In this document: piece by piece, positions 10,973 to 22,984 of the stretch | Position numbering within the stretch: position 1 is the first letter of the stretch | Layout of the letters: the number at the start of each line of letters is the position of its first letter | NCBI RefSeq assembly: GCF_014898055.3 | Contig: NW_026555331.1 | Location: 101,392,684 to 101,456,683 of the forward strand | Source of the DNA: Talpa occidentalis | Taxonomy: Eukaryota; Chordata; Mammalia; Eulipotyphla; Talpidae | Length of the DNA: 64,000 nucleotides | Reading direction: 5' to 3' | Notes under the pieces: generated by a model | Told to the model about the DNA's origin: nothing | Database searches by the model: none | Seen by the model: the letters and a program-made list of their open reading frames with translations, nothing else | Translations under genes and position numbers: made by a program

Positions 10973-11254
10973 AACTTTATGTGCCTTTAATGAAGTTGGA
11001 TTCTGATTTCTCTCTGCACTCCAGGCTCACCATATCCTGCCTAATGGGATGATTGAGACATCATGTAAAACTTCCATGCCTGTGGTATCACAGAAAAATC
11101 TTTACTTGCTCTGAAAACCTTTGGAACTTCTTGAGTGATGAAGGTGACAAGAGAGAGTTTTTGTTATAATGAGATGACTCTTAGTAGGCCCTTAGATAAC
11201 TTCAAGATGGGATCCAGTCACTAGAAAGATAAATCTTTGATCAGAAGCTTGAAA

Positions 11255-11800
11255 CTTTAAGCTGTTCTTGACTCCAACCCCAATCTCCAGAGAGTGGAGA
11301 AAGGCTGGTGAGAGCTGATTATCAAATGGTCAATGATTTAATCAGTCATGCCTACGTAATGAAACCTGCAAAAAATCCCCTAGGTGATTGAATTTAGAGA
11401 GTTTCTGAGTTGGTGAACACACATCTAAATGCTGGGAGGCTGGCACACCCCAACTCCAACAGGACAGAATCTCCTGTGCTTGAGATTCTTCTAGATCTAT
11501 GTACCTCCTCCTGGATTTATTTGTATCTTTTAAGTAAGCTGGTAAATGTATATAACGTTGCTTCCTGAGTTCCGTCAGCTATTCTAGAACATTATTGAAC
11601 ATGAGAAGCTAATGGGAACCACTGATTTATAGTTGGTCAATCAAAAGTACTGGTGCCCTGATAACTTGGAACTGGCCTCTGAAGTGAGAGCAGTCTTGTG
11701 GGATGGACGCCTTAAACCTATGGAGTTTGATACATATAGACAGTGTAAAAATTGAATTGAATTGTAGGACTTCTAGCCGGTATAGAAGTGATAGAGACAT
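11255..11800 (+). repeat. old LTR-like interspersed repeat
   Basis: The run gagttggtgaacacacatct, tgctgggaggctggcacacc, then gattcttctagatctatg, gctaatgggaaccactgatt, tatagttggtcaatcaaaag and cagtcttgtgggatggacgc follows an old endogenous-retrovirus-type repeat that I recognise from mammalian genomes but cannot name with certainty. It is highly diverged, and no coding internal region is present. Confidence 0.45.
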
Positions 11801-11879
11801 GGCTTTGGAAAAGAACATTTATTTAGTGTCAGGGGAAAAAAATCTTCTCAGTACTAAGATAGAACTGTGGCTTCTCAAG

Positions 11880-12185
11880 GCACAATCCCTCTGTTCTTCC
11901 CAATTTCAGTAAATTCCATTTCCATTTACCAGTTGTTAAAGCTAAAATCATTGGAGTCATTTCCAGTTCTGCCCATCTATTCATCTCCCCTGTTTGATGC
12001 ATCAACAAATCTGGTCAATTCTACTTCTAAAATAATCTCCAATCCAAACACCTCTCTCCACATTGCTGCAGAATTATCTCACATAAGGACTATTCCAAAA
12101 ATCTCCTAAATCAGTCTCTCTGCCTCTTCAGTTGCCCTGTAATTCATTCTCCACATCACAGAATAAAAATGGCTGGAAGCTGTGT
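11880..12185 (+). repeat. L2 LINE internal fragment
   Basis: The order of cattggagtcatttccagtt, catcaacaaatctggtcaat, tctacttctaaaataatctc and a diverged cctaaatcagtctctctgcc matches the L2 consensus stretch (ggagtcatccttgactc... then ...atcagcaaatcctgtc...) upstream of its 3' end. Confidence 0.5.
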
Positions 12186-12539
12186 ACTGCCCATGCTGGG
12201 AACATAAATAGGACTCCTATATCTTACTGTTCTCCTTGCATCCTTCATGGTGTGTTCTCTCTGCAAGGACATCCAACTTTCAGCTTTTAATGGCATCTAA
12301 CTGTATGCTGCTCAGTAAACTTCCAGAACTTCTAGCCAAATTGTTCTTAACAGATGATCCTGGTAGCTTATTAACTTAGGAGGTTGCATTTGCACAGAGC
12401 AACTTAATTGCTCCGGAGTCATCACAAAATGCAAAGTAAAACCATATGATATTATTATTCAGAAGCTGATTGTTTTTAATCTGTTGTAAATTCTAAAGCC
12501 CTATAGTTTTCAAAGTGTACTTTGAGATCTTGGCATATT

Positions 12540-12712
12540 TGAGTCTTTCCAGAACCCTGGAAAAATCATTATCTCCATTTGAAGCTACAGAAAGTTGGGG
12601 CTAGGAGGATTGGGGATTTGTCCATGGTCACATAAGTTGGTAACAGTCTAAATCCAGGCTTGAATCTACGTTGACTGACTCTAATTTCTCCCTGTATTCT
12701 AAAAATTGAAAA
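12540..12712 (-). repeat. MIR SINE (antisense)
   Basis: The plus strand shows the reverse-complement MIR hallmark: ggtcacataagttggtaaca, then aatccaggcttgaatctacg, preceded by atctccatttgaagctacag. Confidence 0.6.
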
Positions 12713-13289
12713 AGTGGTTTCTTTTTGTGGACCAACTTTGATTGGTCATTCCTTGGAGGGTTAAGGTCAGAAATGATTGGAGGTCATTGCTGGGGTCTGT
12801 GGGCAAGAAAGTTATGATTGTCTGCCAGGTTTGCCACTTGTGAGGGTATGTGGTGGCACATTGTTACCTAGTTGTTCAAGGCTGACTCCTTTTCTCTGTG
12901 CTGTGCCATAATTCCTTTCTTTGTATGTATTTCCCATTTTTCTTTTTCTGGACCAGGAGTTAAAATGATTTAAAAAAATACCACCATGAGATTCAAATAT
13001 ACTGCTGTCTTCTGTTTTGATTCCAGAAGACTCAGACAACTACATCAGTCCACATGGCTGACACTTACATGGGGAAGTTTAATGTGTATTTCTCTATGAG
13101 AGAGCAATAGTAGAGTCCAGACACAGTTATTTATGTGAAGGAGTTGTTGACCTGTTAGGTATTATAACTGGATTATTATATGCTAATCTGCATACTGTGC
13201 AACCCTATCTCTGAATGCAGAAGTTGCAGGACATGGTGATGGAATGAATATGTAGTCTGAAGGGAAATAACTATCAGGGATAGCTTGAA

Positions 13290-14245
13290 ATTTTTTGCTT
13301 CATCTAGCCAGATTGATAGTCATTGAAATGGGGAAAACTGGAAGTAGATAAAATTTTTAAGGAGGAAGCTCTAGACTTTGATTTTGGTGTTGGAATTAAT
13401 ATGCAGGCCGGGACCAGAGATCTAAATTAGAAAGTCACCAGTATATAGTTGTAGCGTATATAGCTGGTTCTCTATATCTTGGGCATGGGTAGAATATAAA
13501 GTGAGGAAAGAAGGTTTCTTGAGCCCAAACCATGACGAAATTCAGCAGATAAAGACTGGGAAGAGAAGAATGAGGAGCTAAGTGAGTTGAGAGGAACAGC
13601 AGAAACATAGTAGGTAAACTAGAAGTCTGGGATAAATTAAAGGAGAAGAGGATTGGAAGAAGTTTGACTATGAAGAGGAAAAAGACAGGGCTATTCTAGA
13701 ATGGAAAAACATAAATTTATGGAGGCTTTGTTTATGTTTTTAAGTAAGGGAGACACTTAAGAATATTTCCCTATGGGTCAGAAGGATTCAGTAGATTTTT
13801 GGAAGTCAAGATGTAGGTGAGCAGAGCAGTGGCTGACTATGAAGTTTCCTCAGAGTTTAAGGGGAATGGATCCAGCGAAGAACAACTGGTCTCTATGGAC
13901 CAGGGTAAAGAATAGATAATACATAGAGCTACAGTGAGCATGAACGTTTGAAAGCAGAAGGTTGAGGGAATTCCCATCTGAAGACTCCTGTTTCTTCTAT
14001 GATATTGAATTGTTGCTCAGAGTAATGGAAGTGTTTGATGGAAGCAGAGGTGAGAGGAGAAGAGAAAAGTTTGAAATAGATATGTGATATGGGAGGGAAT
14101 TATATATAGCCATGGGGTATAGATGAGCATCTGGTTGGGGTTATCCTTCAATAATTTCATAGCATCACAAATTGATCCTATTGTGGATTTTTTCCCCAGT
14201 AGCCCTAAGGCACCGTGATGCAGGCTTGGAGAGAGTGCTAGTTGA
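13290..14245. repeat. ancient interspersed repeat of about 1 kb, family uncertain
   Basis: Degenerate matches to a widespread old mammalian repeat appear in the expected order: ggaccagagatctaaattag with caccagtatatag (13410-13448), agaagtttgactatgaagag (13660), gacacttaagaatatttccc (13752) and tcagaaggattcagtagatt (13780). The same family appears around 49.7-50.2 kb and possibly 63.5-63.7 kb. I cannot give the family name. No coding frame remains. Confidence 0.4.
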
Positions 14246-14249
14246 TTTC

Positions 14250-16275
14250 ATCTGGATTGTGGGATTTTGCCAGCTGATTGAGATTTAAAGACAAAATGAC
14301 AAAGAAGTATAGGATTTACAAAAATATTGTTAAAAATGTTGGATAATGGAATCAAAGCTAGAGAAGTCAGGAAGAGTAAATGCAAATGAAAAAATGGAGA
14401 AGGGAAAGGTAGAAAGATGTCCCAAGAATAGGGATAAGGTAGAAGAATATATGGTATCACAGCAATGAGTTTGGAAAAAAACATGTTGGAGTATTTTAAC
14501 CGGTTGGAAAAAGAGTTTACTGATGAGCTAGATGACTGAAATAACTGACTTTGGAGGTAAATCATATTGGGATGATGGTTAGGCCCAGGGTTGAGAATCA
14601 TGGTGAATGTAGCAAAATTCACTTCAGAGACCTTGAAGTGTCTGAGTACCTAGAAATATATCATCACAAAATGTTGTGGGGACACAAATTACTTGGACAT
14701 TGTGATGGTGGTTTAAAGTTTTATACTTTGATGAAAAAATTGCAATTTTGACCATCACAAGACAAATGTTTGAACATGTTTAAATATCACAACTTCTCTA
14801 GATGATGTATTACGGTTAGGATAGTTCTATAATTTGGCCCACAGTTTTCCTTTCCCATACTGTGATACTACCTTTACCATTCCTAGAGACTTGGAAAAAA
14901 TATGACCAACAATTGTTTCTGATACTCTTTCTAACTTCCAAATTGGGGTGGGTACCAATAAATAATTCCACAGCCTCTGGTGGGAGACAGGCCCCAGGAA
15001 GAAGAATCACTCACTGATGCATTCTACACAGGAATTCAGCTTTGCAGGTGAACAGCTTAAACTCCTAGGAGGTAAATTTCTCCCCTCATTTAGATAAGAA
15101 GGAGTCAAGAGAGGATGAGTTTGTGGTCAAGATACTTGGAATCCTCTGGAAAACTTACTCCCAGAAGAAACTGTCTTGGTTTCATCTGATTGTTTTAGGG
15201 TTAATCTAAAATTTGAACAATCATGGTGGTGGTGTCCTTCAGGGCACCCAAAGTGGTAATCATAAATGTTAACAGATAATTTTCAAAAGGGGTGAAATCA
15301 TGGCTGTCATATATCTATAAAAATGAACATATGTAACTTTAAGATTTTATTGAAATCTTCATGGTGCTATAACGGTTTCAAAGAAGAATTTTAAAAAGCT
15401 CACATTTATGGAATAAAGAAAAGTCAAGGAGAATGTGCAAATAGAGGCAAATCTTTTTCCAGCGAAAGGGAAGCCAGTCAATTGAACCTCTACTGAACAG
15501 GACAAAATTTACTTATCTGTAGACAAAGATTACATTGCATTGATTTCAGTTATCTGCACTTTACATAGTTGAAGAGTAACTCCCATAAACTCTAATCAGA
15601 TACAGATGATGAATTACAGATAATGAAGAGTTTCCCATTGAGTGCAAATGCCTCCCTATTTCCTCAAGAGCTACTCTAACCTTCTGGTGCCCTATTCCCT
15701 GTTGGCTAATTTCTTGCAGATCTGTTGGCTTATATTGTTTCATTTTCACCTCTGGGATCCTTATTAGATAACAACTGTCTGTGAGAAATACCAAAGATAT
15801 AAACTTTTCAAATACTTAGTCATAGTAGTAGGGAACACTTTGCCTTATTAAATAAAACACGATTTTTTTCTTTAACTTTATTACTTTGGCATTATGGGGC
15901 TTGAGGATAGTGTGTGGGGGTGGTGGAGATTGGGGAGAGAAGAAAATGACTTCCTCTTCATAAAGAAGACGGGGTGTGTGAAGGGATCACTGAGGCATGA
16001 CTTTATTCTTTGGCACAGTTTGCTTGTGAGCGGATGGTGCATATCATTTGTTCATAGTGTCTTGTGACTGGGGTGGGAACTTCTGTGGAATTGATTTTTG
16101 AAAGCACTTTCATAATTGCCTAGTGCTTCTCAAGTGTGGTCCATCATGTGAAGAAGAACCCTTCACTGCATCCTCTGAATAGAGGTGCAGCCTGCATAGA
16201 TTTAGTTTAATGGATGGCTTACCTTATTCTGTTAAATACCCTTCTAACTCACGTAACGCACCCTGGAGAGGCAAA
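14250..16275. other. unique sequence, no gene seen
   Basis: The longest ORF (14248-14622, minus, 124 codons) is low-complexity Ser/Phe/Leu-rich, with no family resemblance. I see no repeats. Confidence 0.4.
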
Positions 16276-16277
16276 AT

Positions 16278-16438
16278 CAGTGGTTCTTAAGTCTGGCTGC
16301 ACATTAGAATCAAGGGAAATTTGGAAAATACCCACCTTAAGAATCAGATTGAATTGGTCTGGGTGGATGTGGATCTACGTATTTTTAAAATTTCCTCACC
16401 TGATTGTAATGTGCAGTAAGGGATGAGGACTGCTGCTC
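16278..16438. mobile_element. MER5A-type hAT DNA transposon remnant
   Basis: Imperfect terminal inverted repeats are visible: cagtggttcttaagtctggc with tgcacattagaatcaaggg at the left, and cctcacctgattgtaatgtg with agtaagggatgaggactgct at the right. Palindromic ends with gattgaattggtctgggtgg in the middle match the non-autonomous MER5A family. Confidence 0.75.
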
Positions 16439-16442
16439 TAAT

Positions 16443-16622
16443 CAGTGTTCCTCAAATGTGTCTGATAGGATTACCAGAGTGTGTCTGTTAAAAATACAAA
16501 CCCCCAGATCCTTCTGGTGATGTGGATCCTGCAGGTCCAGGTGGAATATAAAAATCTGAATGTTTGACAGATACCCCAGAAGTGTAATGGCTGCTCACAG
16601 AAAAGTTTTTGAAACTTCAATG
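16443..16622. mobile_element. second hAT-type MITE remnant (MER5-related, diverged)
   Basis: It starts cagtgttcctcaaatgtgtc, has accccagatccttctggtga-like central sequence and ends in aaaagtttttgaaacttcaa, a degraded inverted repeat of the start. It lies directly next to the MER5A copy. The subfamily is uncertain. Confidence 0.45.
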
Positions 16623-16789
16623 CTTCTTTGATAAAAATAGATTTTGGATGATGGCCTTTTGTTAAATTGATTACATTTATATTTGGAGATGGTATTTATG
16701 TGGTCACTTAGGTAGCTTGGTTATATTCCAGTTAGTATGTGAAAGTAAAATTTTCAAGATTCAGGGCTATGGTGAGAGTGTAAATGGTT

Positions 16790-17197
16790 TTTCAAAAGAG
16801 AGCAGCATCCAAATCCCTAGAATCTGTAAATGTTACTTAATTTGGAAAAGGGCCTTTGCAAGTGTGATTTAAATTAAGGCTCGAGATAAGGAGATTATTT
16901 TTGACGAGGCCATCACAAGTGTAACAAGACAGAGTGGAGAGCCATCTGACATGTACCCAGAGAGAAGGTAATGTGAAGACGGAGACAGATTGGCCACAGC
17001 AAAGAATACAGTAGCCACGAGATGCTAGATGTTAGGGACAGTCTTCCCTTGAAAGTCTGGAGAGTCAGGGGCCCTCCCCACACCTTGATTTCAGTCCAGT
17101 GAAACAGTTTTTGGACATTTGGCCTCCATAACTATGGGAGATTAGATTTCTATTGTTTTAAGCAACTACATTTGTGCTAATCTGTTATGTAAGTCAC
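16790..17197 (+). mobile_element. solitary MLT1-type LTR (ERVL-MaLR)
   Basis: MLT1 landmarks appear in order: aatccctagaatctgtaaat gttac, ggaaaagggcctttgcaagt, gattaaat-like then aaggctcgagataaggag, atgtgaagacggagacagat, caccttgatttcagtccagt, tttggacatttggcctccat, and attgttttaagcaactacat followed by ctgttat. No internal retroviral region is present. Confidence 0.8.
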
Positions 17198-18795
17198 TGA
17201 AAGTCCACACAAGGCTTCTTAAAATTTACTGTGTGTGGATATCCAGGAAATGGGGCACAACTGGGTATCTGGAGTCTGGAGTGGTGCTCTAGACGGGGCT
17301 GCTTTTCTAACAAGGTTCCTGGGTGATGCTGATGTCGTGGAGCTATGCACCTTACTTTGAGGAAGTAGTTTTAGAGGGTAAATATATAGGAGAGACGGGC
17401 ATGGACATGCTTACTGAAGAGAGAAATTATGCAAGTTTATGAACGTTTTCTGAGTCAATTCTTATATCTAACTCCTCCAATCTTGCCTTATTTTCATTGA
17501 CAAAAGGAGATCGGAATTCTGACAGCTGCCTAGATAATTGAGATAAAAATTAATTAGATGATGGCCTGGTTTCCAGCTCTAGCAATGAAGACCTGGCTAA
17601 AAATGGTGTGTGGCCATTTTCAAGTAACAAAGGGATAATTGCTTCAGCCTTCACATCTGTAATGTGTCATCATTTTCCTGAGTGCCAGTGGAAATTTCTA
17701 TACCTATTGAGAATGAGTGTGGGTGCAAAGGGTTCATTTAATTTTAAAAGACACAAAAACTGAAACTAAAAAGAACCTCTACCCAGTGGCTAATTCCAAT
17801 GCTAGGTGTTGATGAGGAGTTTTAGTTCTACAGTCTAGGCCTGATATAGCAACAATGTTGACTTTGGCATGAGCCTTGGGGGTTTTCAATTTGGAGTTTG
17901 TCTTCCACTTAAGGTATTTTTGAAGAGAAAGCTCAAAGGAGGTAGAAACAATTTATTTAAATGTAGACTCCTTTGTTAAGAGACAAGCTACAAATACAGA
18001 GAGCAAAGAACAATTGTGACACTTGGATGACACTGAAAAATAAAAATTTCCCTAGAGAACTGTCCCCAGGCTTTTTTGGAGGTAATGTAACAGGGTGGTC
18101 CCCAGGATGAGGAGAGGTTCCAGGTTCTCTGCTCCATCTAAGGAAGGATGGAGCTGAGCAGGGAGCAGGAGGAGCTGGAGGGGAGGCTGGAGGAGGGAAG
18201 GAAGCAGGATGGAGAGCAAGGAGACCTGGAGGCCGCACAAGGAGCAGAGAGACATGAGAGAAGCTGTGTTTGCTTTTTGGCCTTGCCCTTGTACCAGGGA
18301 CTTGGGGGACATGGAAAAAGACACTTGCAACAGGTTGTGGGTGAGAGACCTGTGGGACCGTTAACAATGGCAGCGTTTATCTTGATTTTGACTTTGCTTT
18401 TTTCCTTCCAGAGTTGTCTGGCCCCTTCTGTCCCTTTTCTATGGGTCCCCACCAGGACTTGTGGCAGGCTTCCGTGCCTCAGTGGCCCTGCTTTTGGCCA
18501 ATCCTGTTTGACATTTGCCCACGAGGGGATGGATAATTTTGGGTGTTTTGGAAACCATATTCTTTCCCTCCTTTTATTGCATAGTAGTTGTATTAAAGTT
18601 CCTTTCCATGAAAGTGTTACACATTAGAGTAAGTTTTGTCTTAATGTGGTAGATGACAGAACCTATTTAGAATAGGCAGGTTTGGGGGTTCTGGGGTGCC
18701 CTTCTCCCTGCTCTGTAATAGTAACTGTTTCTGGAAATTTGATTTTGGGCTCCCTTCTCTTTATTATTCCCTTCCAGAAAAATTGAGGGGTGCTT
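17198..18795. other. unique sequence, no gene seen
   Basis: It includes a G/A-rich stretch (18145-18270) that opens frames on both strands through base composition alone. The overlapping antisense ORFs at 17957-18627 have no recognisable domain. An AT-rich, TAATTA-containing stretch at 17480-17760 is noted under findings. Confidence 0.4.
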
Positions 18796-18799
18796 AGTA

Positions 18800-19275
18800 G
18801 CATTTTATCTTTTAAAAAAATGTGTTAATATTTTGTAAGATTTACCATTTGAATAACTTTTGGGTACAATTCAGTGGCATAAGGACATTCACATTGTTGT
18901 GCAACAGGCACCAAAAACCATCTCCAGAACTTTTTTATCATCCCAAGCAGAAACTCTATTCATTAAGTCATAATTTTCTGTCCTTACCCCTTTTAGCCTC
19001 AGGTAACTGCTGTTTTACTTTCTGTGTTTATAAATTTGTTTATTCTGAGTACTTCATATAAGTGGAATCACACAATATTTGTCCTTTTGTGTCTGATTTA
19101 TTTCATTTAGCATAATTTCTCAAGATTCGTCCATGTTGTAGTACATATTAAAATTTTATTCCTTTTATGGCTGAATAGTATTCATTGTATGTATAGACCA
19201 CACTTTGTTTATTCATTTACCTATTGATAGACATTTGTGTTGTTTCTACCTTTGGCAATTGTGAATAAGCATTTT
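18800..19275 (-). mobile_element. old L1 (L1M-type) 3' end
   Basis: The plus strand carries the antisense of an old L1 3' UTR and ORF2 tail: ggtacaattcagtggcataa, cattgttgtgcaacaggcac, tggaatcacacaatatttgt, cattgtatgtatagaccaca and tttggcaattgtgaataagc. Many indels remove any frame. Confidence 0.7.
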
Positions 19276-19689
19276 ATCTTTTAAATTAAGATTAACTTTG
19301 TGCTAAGGTGATTTTTGAAAATTCCATGCCTTCCTCAGGATAATGGGAGAATTCCCATGAAATCAAGGTCGGGAATCATTACACTAAAAGTATCTTTTTA
19401 ATCTTCATTAACATTATAGGTAATGTTGGTGTTTGACCCTTGTTGCTGGTACCTGCAAACTTGGTATTAGGACTGAGGGTAAACAAGAGATGCTTGTTTG
19501 CTCTTTTGGGCTAAGCACTGTAGCTGCAAGATAGGTGCCTACATGGGAAGAGATGGGGCATTGGCCTCACTCTGAGTATCTAGCAATGCTGTCCACACTT
19601 AAGGTTATTTTATGTCTTGCAGAGTCTCAGAACATTTGGTAGAATATTGAATATAGTTGGGGAAATATGATTGTATGGAAGCATGATCA

Positions 19690-19880
19690 TGAGATAGAAA
19701 GGTGTTTATCCTCTGTTTACTTTAGAGGCAGGAGATTGTTCACATCTGCCTCATTTGGTAGATGAGAAAAATCAAGGATTGCACAGGAGCAGGTTTAACA
19801 ATTTCACAAGTAGTCACTGGTAGAGGAAGAATTTGAAACTTACAGCTCCCCCATTCCTACCTACATCTTCACACAAGAAC
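19690..19880 (-). repeat. MIR SINE (antisense, weak)
   Basis: cctcatttggtagatgagaa then aatttcacaagtagtcactg gtagaggaagaatttgaaa follows reverse-complement MIR with many substitutions. Confidence 0.45.
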
Positions 19881-19884
19881 CCAA

Positions 19885-20145
19885 GTTCCTGTGACATAGT
19901 GATTTAAAAGCCTAAAGTAAAATTCGAGTCCTGACTTAGTAATTTTGGAATGAATAGTCAAGAAAATTGGCCCCCAGATGACCTGTTTTCTTACTAGGAG
20001 TTGGAATTGGGGAAAGAGCCAACATTGTTGGATCGAAGTTTCCTCATTATTTTAAATGAGGCTAATCCTACCTGATCTGCTCACAGTTTGTTCAAATATC
20101 TGTTATGAACATCAAATGGTTTGAATACACATGAAATGCAATATA
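19885..20145 (+). repeat. MIR SINE (weak)
   Basis: The order gagtcctgacttagtaattt, tttcctcattattttaaatg and gaggctaatcctacctgatc followed by ttgtt fits a MIR in sense orientation, highly diverged. Confidence 0.4.
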
Positions 20146-20149
20146 CATG

Positions 20150-21034
20150 CAAGATGCGAGGGAGCTGTGAAGCAATGGGGAAGGCTGAATTCTTGTCATC
20201 CTTTGGTTTGGAAGTATTGTACTGCCTGTCCAAGAGGAGGTGAGAGAGTGGGCAAGATTCTCATCTACTTTTATGTCTCCATCCTTTCTTTCATTTTTCT
20301 TTTCACTCTTTTCCTTGTCATCTCAGTAGGGGACAGGGTAAGCTAGTGTATCATTGATAGCTGGGTCGCATGGAAGCAGAAAGAGCCTGTACTGAGGAGT
20401 CTGACTGACCTGGGGCAAGCTGACAAGGCTGCCTGACAGATGCATCTTGATGTCTCAATCCACTGTGAGAATGCCAAGGGCAGCAGACTGGGTGATTGTC
20501 AGTGACATTCCAGCTGCCACCAGAGTTGAAGGCATGAAGACAAAGTGGGACAAGTTTGTGTGTTATGACCTTCTGCTTCTCTTTCAGAATCTGTGATCTC
20601 GCTCTACCCTTTCCTATTCTTACATTTTCCTTTCCTCCATCCCGATACTGACTTCAGTCACCTAGTTGCTGGGTTCTGAATATCCAAAATTCTTCCTTGC
20701 CCTCTCCTTCCTTCCTAAAATAATTAAAAAAACAAAAGCAACTTTGCTCTTGTGTATTGTAATCATAGTACTGAAAATCTCAAACCCTGTGCTGATCTGA
20801 TTTAAATAATTTATACAAAGATGTGAATTGATAAGCTTTATACTCACAGAGGTGGTTTGCATTTATAATCGGAGATTGTTGACATAAGAGACTCTCTTAT
20901 TGGTATATTAATATGGGAGGAAAAACAGTTTTAGTAGGATCCATTTTTCTTCCTCCCTTTTTTCTGCCCTCATCTAATCTAACAGAGAGAGATAGGCATC
21001 TAGTGGAAGTTTTCTGTCATTCACTTATGGGGCA
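20150..21034. other. unique sequence, no gene seen
   Basis: No ORF longer than about 70 codons and no recognised repeat. Confidence 0.4.
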
Positions 21035-21192
21035 TGTGTCATCATCTCATTTAATCTTCATGTGGTCCTTTGAAAAAGGCATTATTTGCCCATATTTTAC
21101 AAATAAGGAAGCTGAGGTCCAGGCTTGAGACATTTGCTCAAGTCACACAGCTTATAAATGGCAATGTTGGATTCAAACTTCATCTCAGATTT
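21035..21192 (-). repeat. MIR SINE (antisense)
   Basis: catctcatttaatcttcatg, ttttacaaataaggaagctg aggtcc, caagtcacacagcttataaa and tggattcaaactt follow reverse-complement MIR clearly. Confidence 0.7.
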
Positions 21193-21194
21193 TC

Positions 21195-22285
21195 AGATGT
21201 AGCATAACATCTTATAAATGACAAGTACCTGGGGTTAGTTTTGGATTCTAGTCTTCATGGTGGTAGCAAAAGGGGTGGAGGCTAGAGTTGGGGGCAGATT
21301 GTGGGAGCCTTGTTTTGCATCAAGCAAGGACATCTGACTTCGTCATGCAGAAGAAATAGACTCTAAGAATCTGGTGGGTCATCCTATCTTTTCCCCTAGA
21401 GTCTGGGATGATGCCTTGCTCATGGAAAGCTGATACCACTTATCTTCCTTCTTTTGTTATGTGGGTCCTGGCCTGCCTGTCCTCACAGAATCCTGATGGG
21501 CAATATAGCTGTCTTGGGAGGAGAGTAGGGAGTATGATGGAGGGAGAGGGAAGATGCAGGGAGTAGGCAAGAAGGGAAGAAAGTAGAAATATTATTTATT
21601 GAGAACAGAGTTTCCAGGGATTCCAGTGGGAGTGAGACAGCACAATCGAGACTCTTCTTTGCCATTCAGCACTGCTAGCTTCCTATTTATATCTCCAAGA
21701 GAAAAGCAAACTTGGAAATGGAGTAGAGTGATGAACAGTTAATGAATTTCATGTATGCTTAGGGCTTTATCTTCACTGGTTACAAGGATCCCAGAGCCAG
21801 GGAAGGAAATTGAAAAGTTAAAAATAACCTGTTCACCAAAGAAATAGTGACAATTCAGTCATTTTTTTCCTGATGTTTTGTTTGTTGTTGTCTCCATGAA
21901 ACAGAGGGACTTTCCCTCCCTCATCCCACAAAGATGTGCACAGGGAGGATTGGAGTGGGCCTGTGGTGAGAAGAGATGTGTGACAGGAAAGCTGGTCTGA
22001 TGCTGGGAATGACATCTGTAATTGACCTCCTGTGCACGTCAGTTCTCATCTCTTGCTCTGTGCTGTGCTAATGAATAAGTCATTTTTGTATTATATGAAA
22101 TTGCCTTCTAATCATCCCAACATTATCATTTATTTCACAGCAGCACCGAACAAGCTGAAATTCCTTTGGCAATCAGGTCTCTCATTTTGATTGCCTTCTT
22201 TCCTTCCTTCACCTTTTACCTTCACCATTTGCAAATACTGTGCTCCTTTTTTAAACTCTTGTGATTCAAACCACATAATGATACT
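21195..22285. other. unique sequence, no gene seen
   Basis: No recognisable repeat or gene. The 21990-22200 part looks like a conserved non-coding element by composition (see findings). Confidence 0.4.
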
Positions 22286-22287
22286 TT

Positions 22288-22500
22288 CTTTTTACTGAAT
22301 ACCTACTAGGTACTTTATCTATGGAGTCTATAGTCCTCTTAATACTTACATAACAGTGATATTTTTTTGTATATTGTAGATGAGGAAAATTGAGACTTGG
22401 AAAATAGTTGACTTGAAGTTCATCCAGGTGTTAAGTGACTGAGGTGAGACATAAATCCAGGCCTGTCTGACTGCAAGTTCACACTTATCCCAGAATCCTT
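22288..22500 (-). repeat. MIR SINE (antisense)
   Basis: gaatacctactaggtacttt, tgtagatgaggaaaattgag, tgttaagtgactgaggtgag and aatccaggcctgtctgactg match reverse-complement MIR with its 3' extension. Confidence 0.65.
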
Positions 22501-22558
22501 CGCTATAGACCCTTGGGCCCCCTCCCCACTTTGTTCCTCATCCACTGCCATCCCCCTT

Positions 22559-22592
22559 TTTTTTTTTTTTTTTAATTTTCTAGAGGCATGTC

Positions 22593-22631
<39 letters not shown>

Positions 22632-22899
22632 TTTTGTTTGTTTGTTTGGTTTATACATGCACTGGGTACAGTCAGAAGTGCGGGAGGGTGAGAGAATTCA
22701 CCAGAGCCAGAGCGGGGAGCAGAACAGGCAGAAGGACCGAAGTACACTGCTGAGGGGAGCAGCGGGCGGCAGGAGAGGTCTGCGCGCCATGCGGGACCCT
22801 CCTCTGGTGGCCGGGGAGCAGCCGGGGATCGAACCGGCTGCAGAGGCTGCAGGTAGCTTCGCAACCCAGCGCTCAACCGCTGCGCCACTGGGGAGGCCC
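22559..22899 (-). mobile_element. tRNA-derived SINE, younger subfamily, with double tail
   Basis: A well preserved copy. On the minus strand the head has an A box (TGGCGCAGCGG) and B box (GGTTCGATCC), then the body and an (AAAT)n/(AAAC)n tail (22590-22650 on plus). Beyond this tail lie about 20 bp of extra sequence (aattttctagaggcatgtct on plus, 22573-22592) and then a second poly(A) (plus-strand poly-T, 22557-22572). TSD ctgccatccYcctt occurs at 22545-22558 and 22900-22913. Confidence 0.9.
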
Positions 22900-22984
22900 C
22901 TGCCATCCTCCTTTATTAGCCTCAATTCTAAAGTCAGATTTCTAGGTTTTGATTTGACTTCGTCTTTTTTGCTTCTTTTTTCCT

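Noticed and set aside
18052..18627. Three overlapping ORFs around 18.1-18.6 kb, one Glu-rich (MELSREQEELEGRLEEGRKQ)
   Set aside because: The purine-rich composition opens frames on both strands. There is no domain, no splice-site pair that I trust and no sign of a retrogene poly(A) or TSD.
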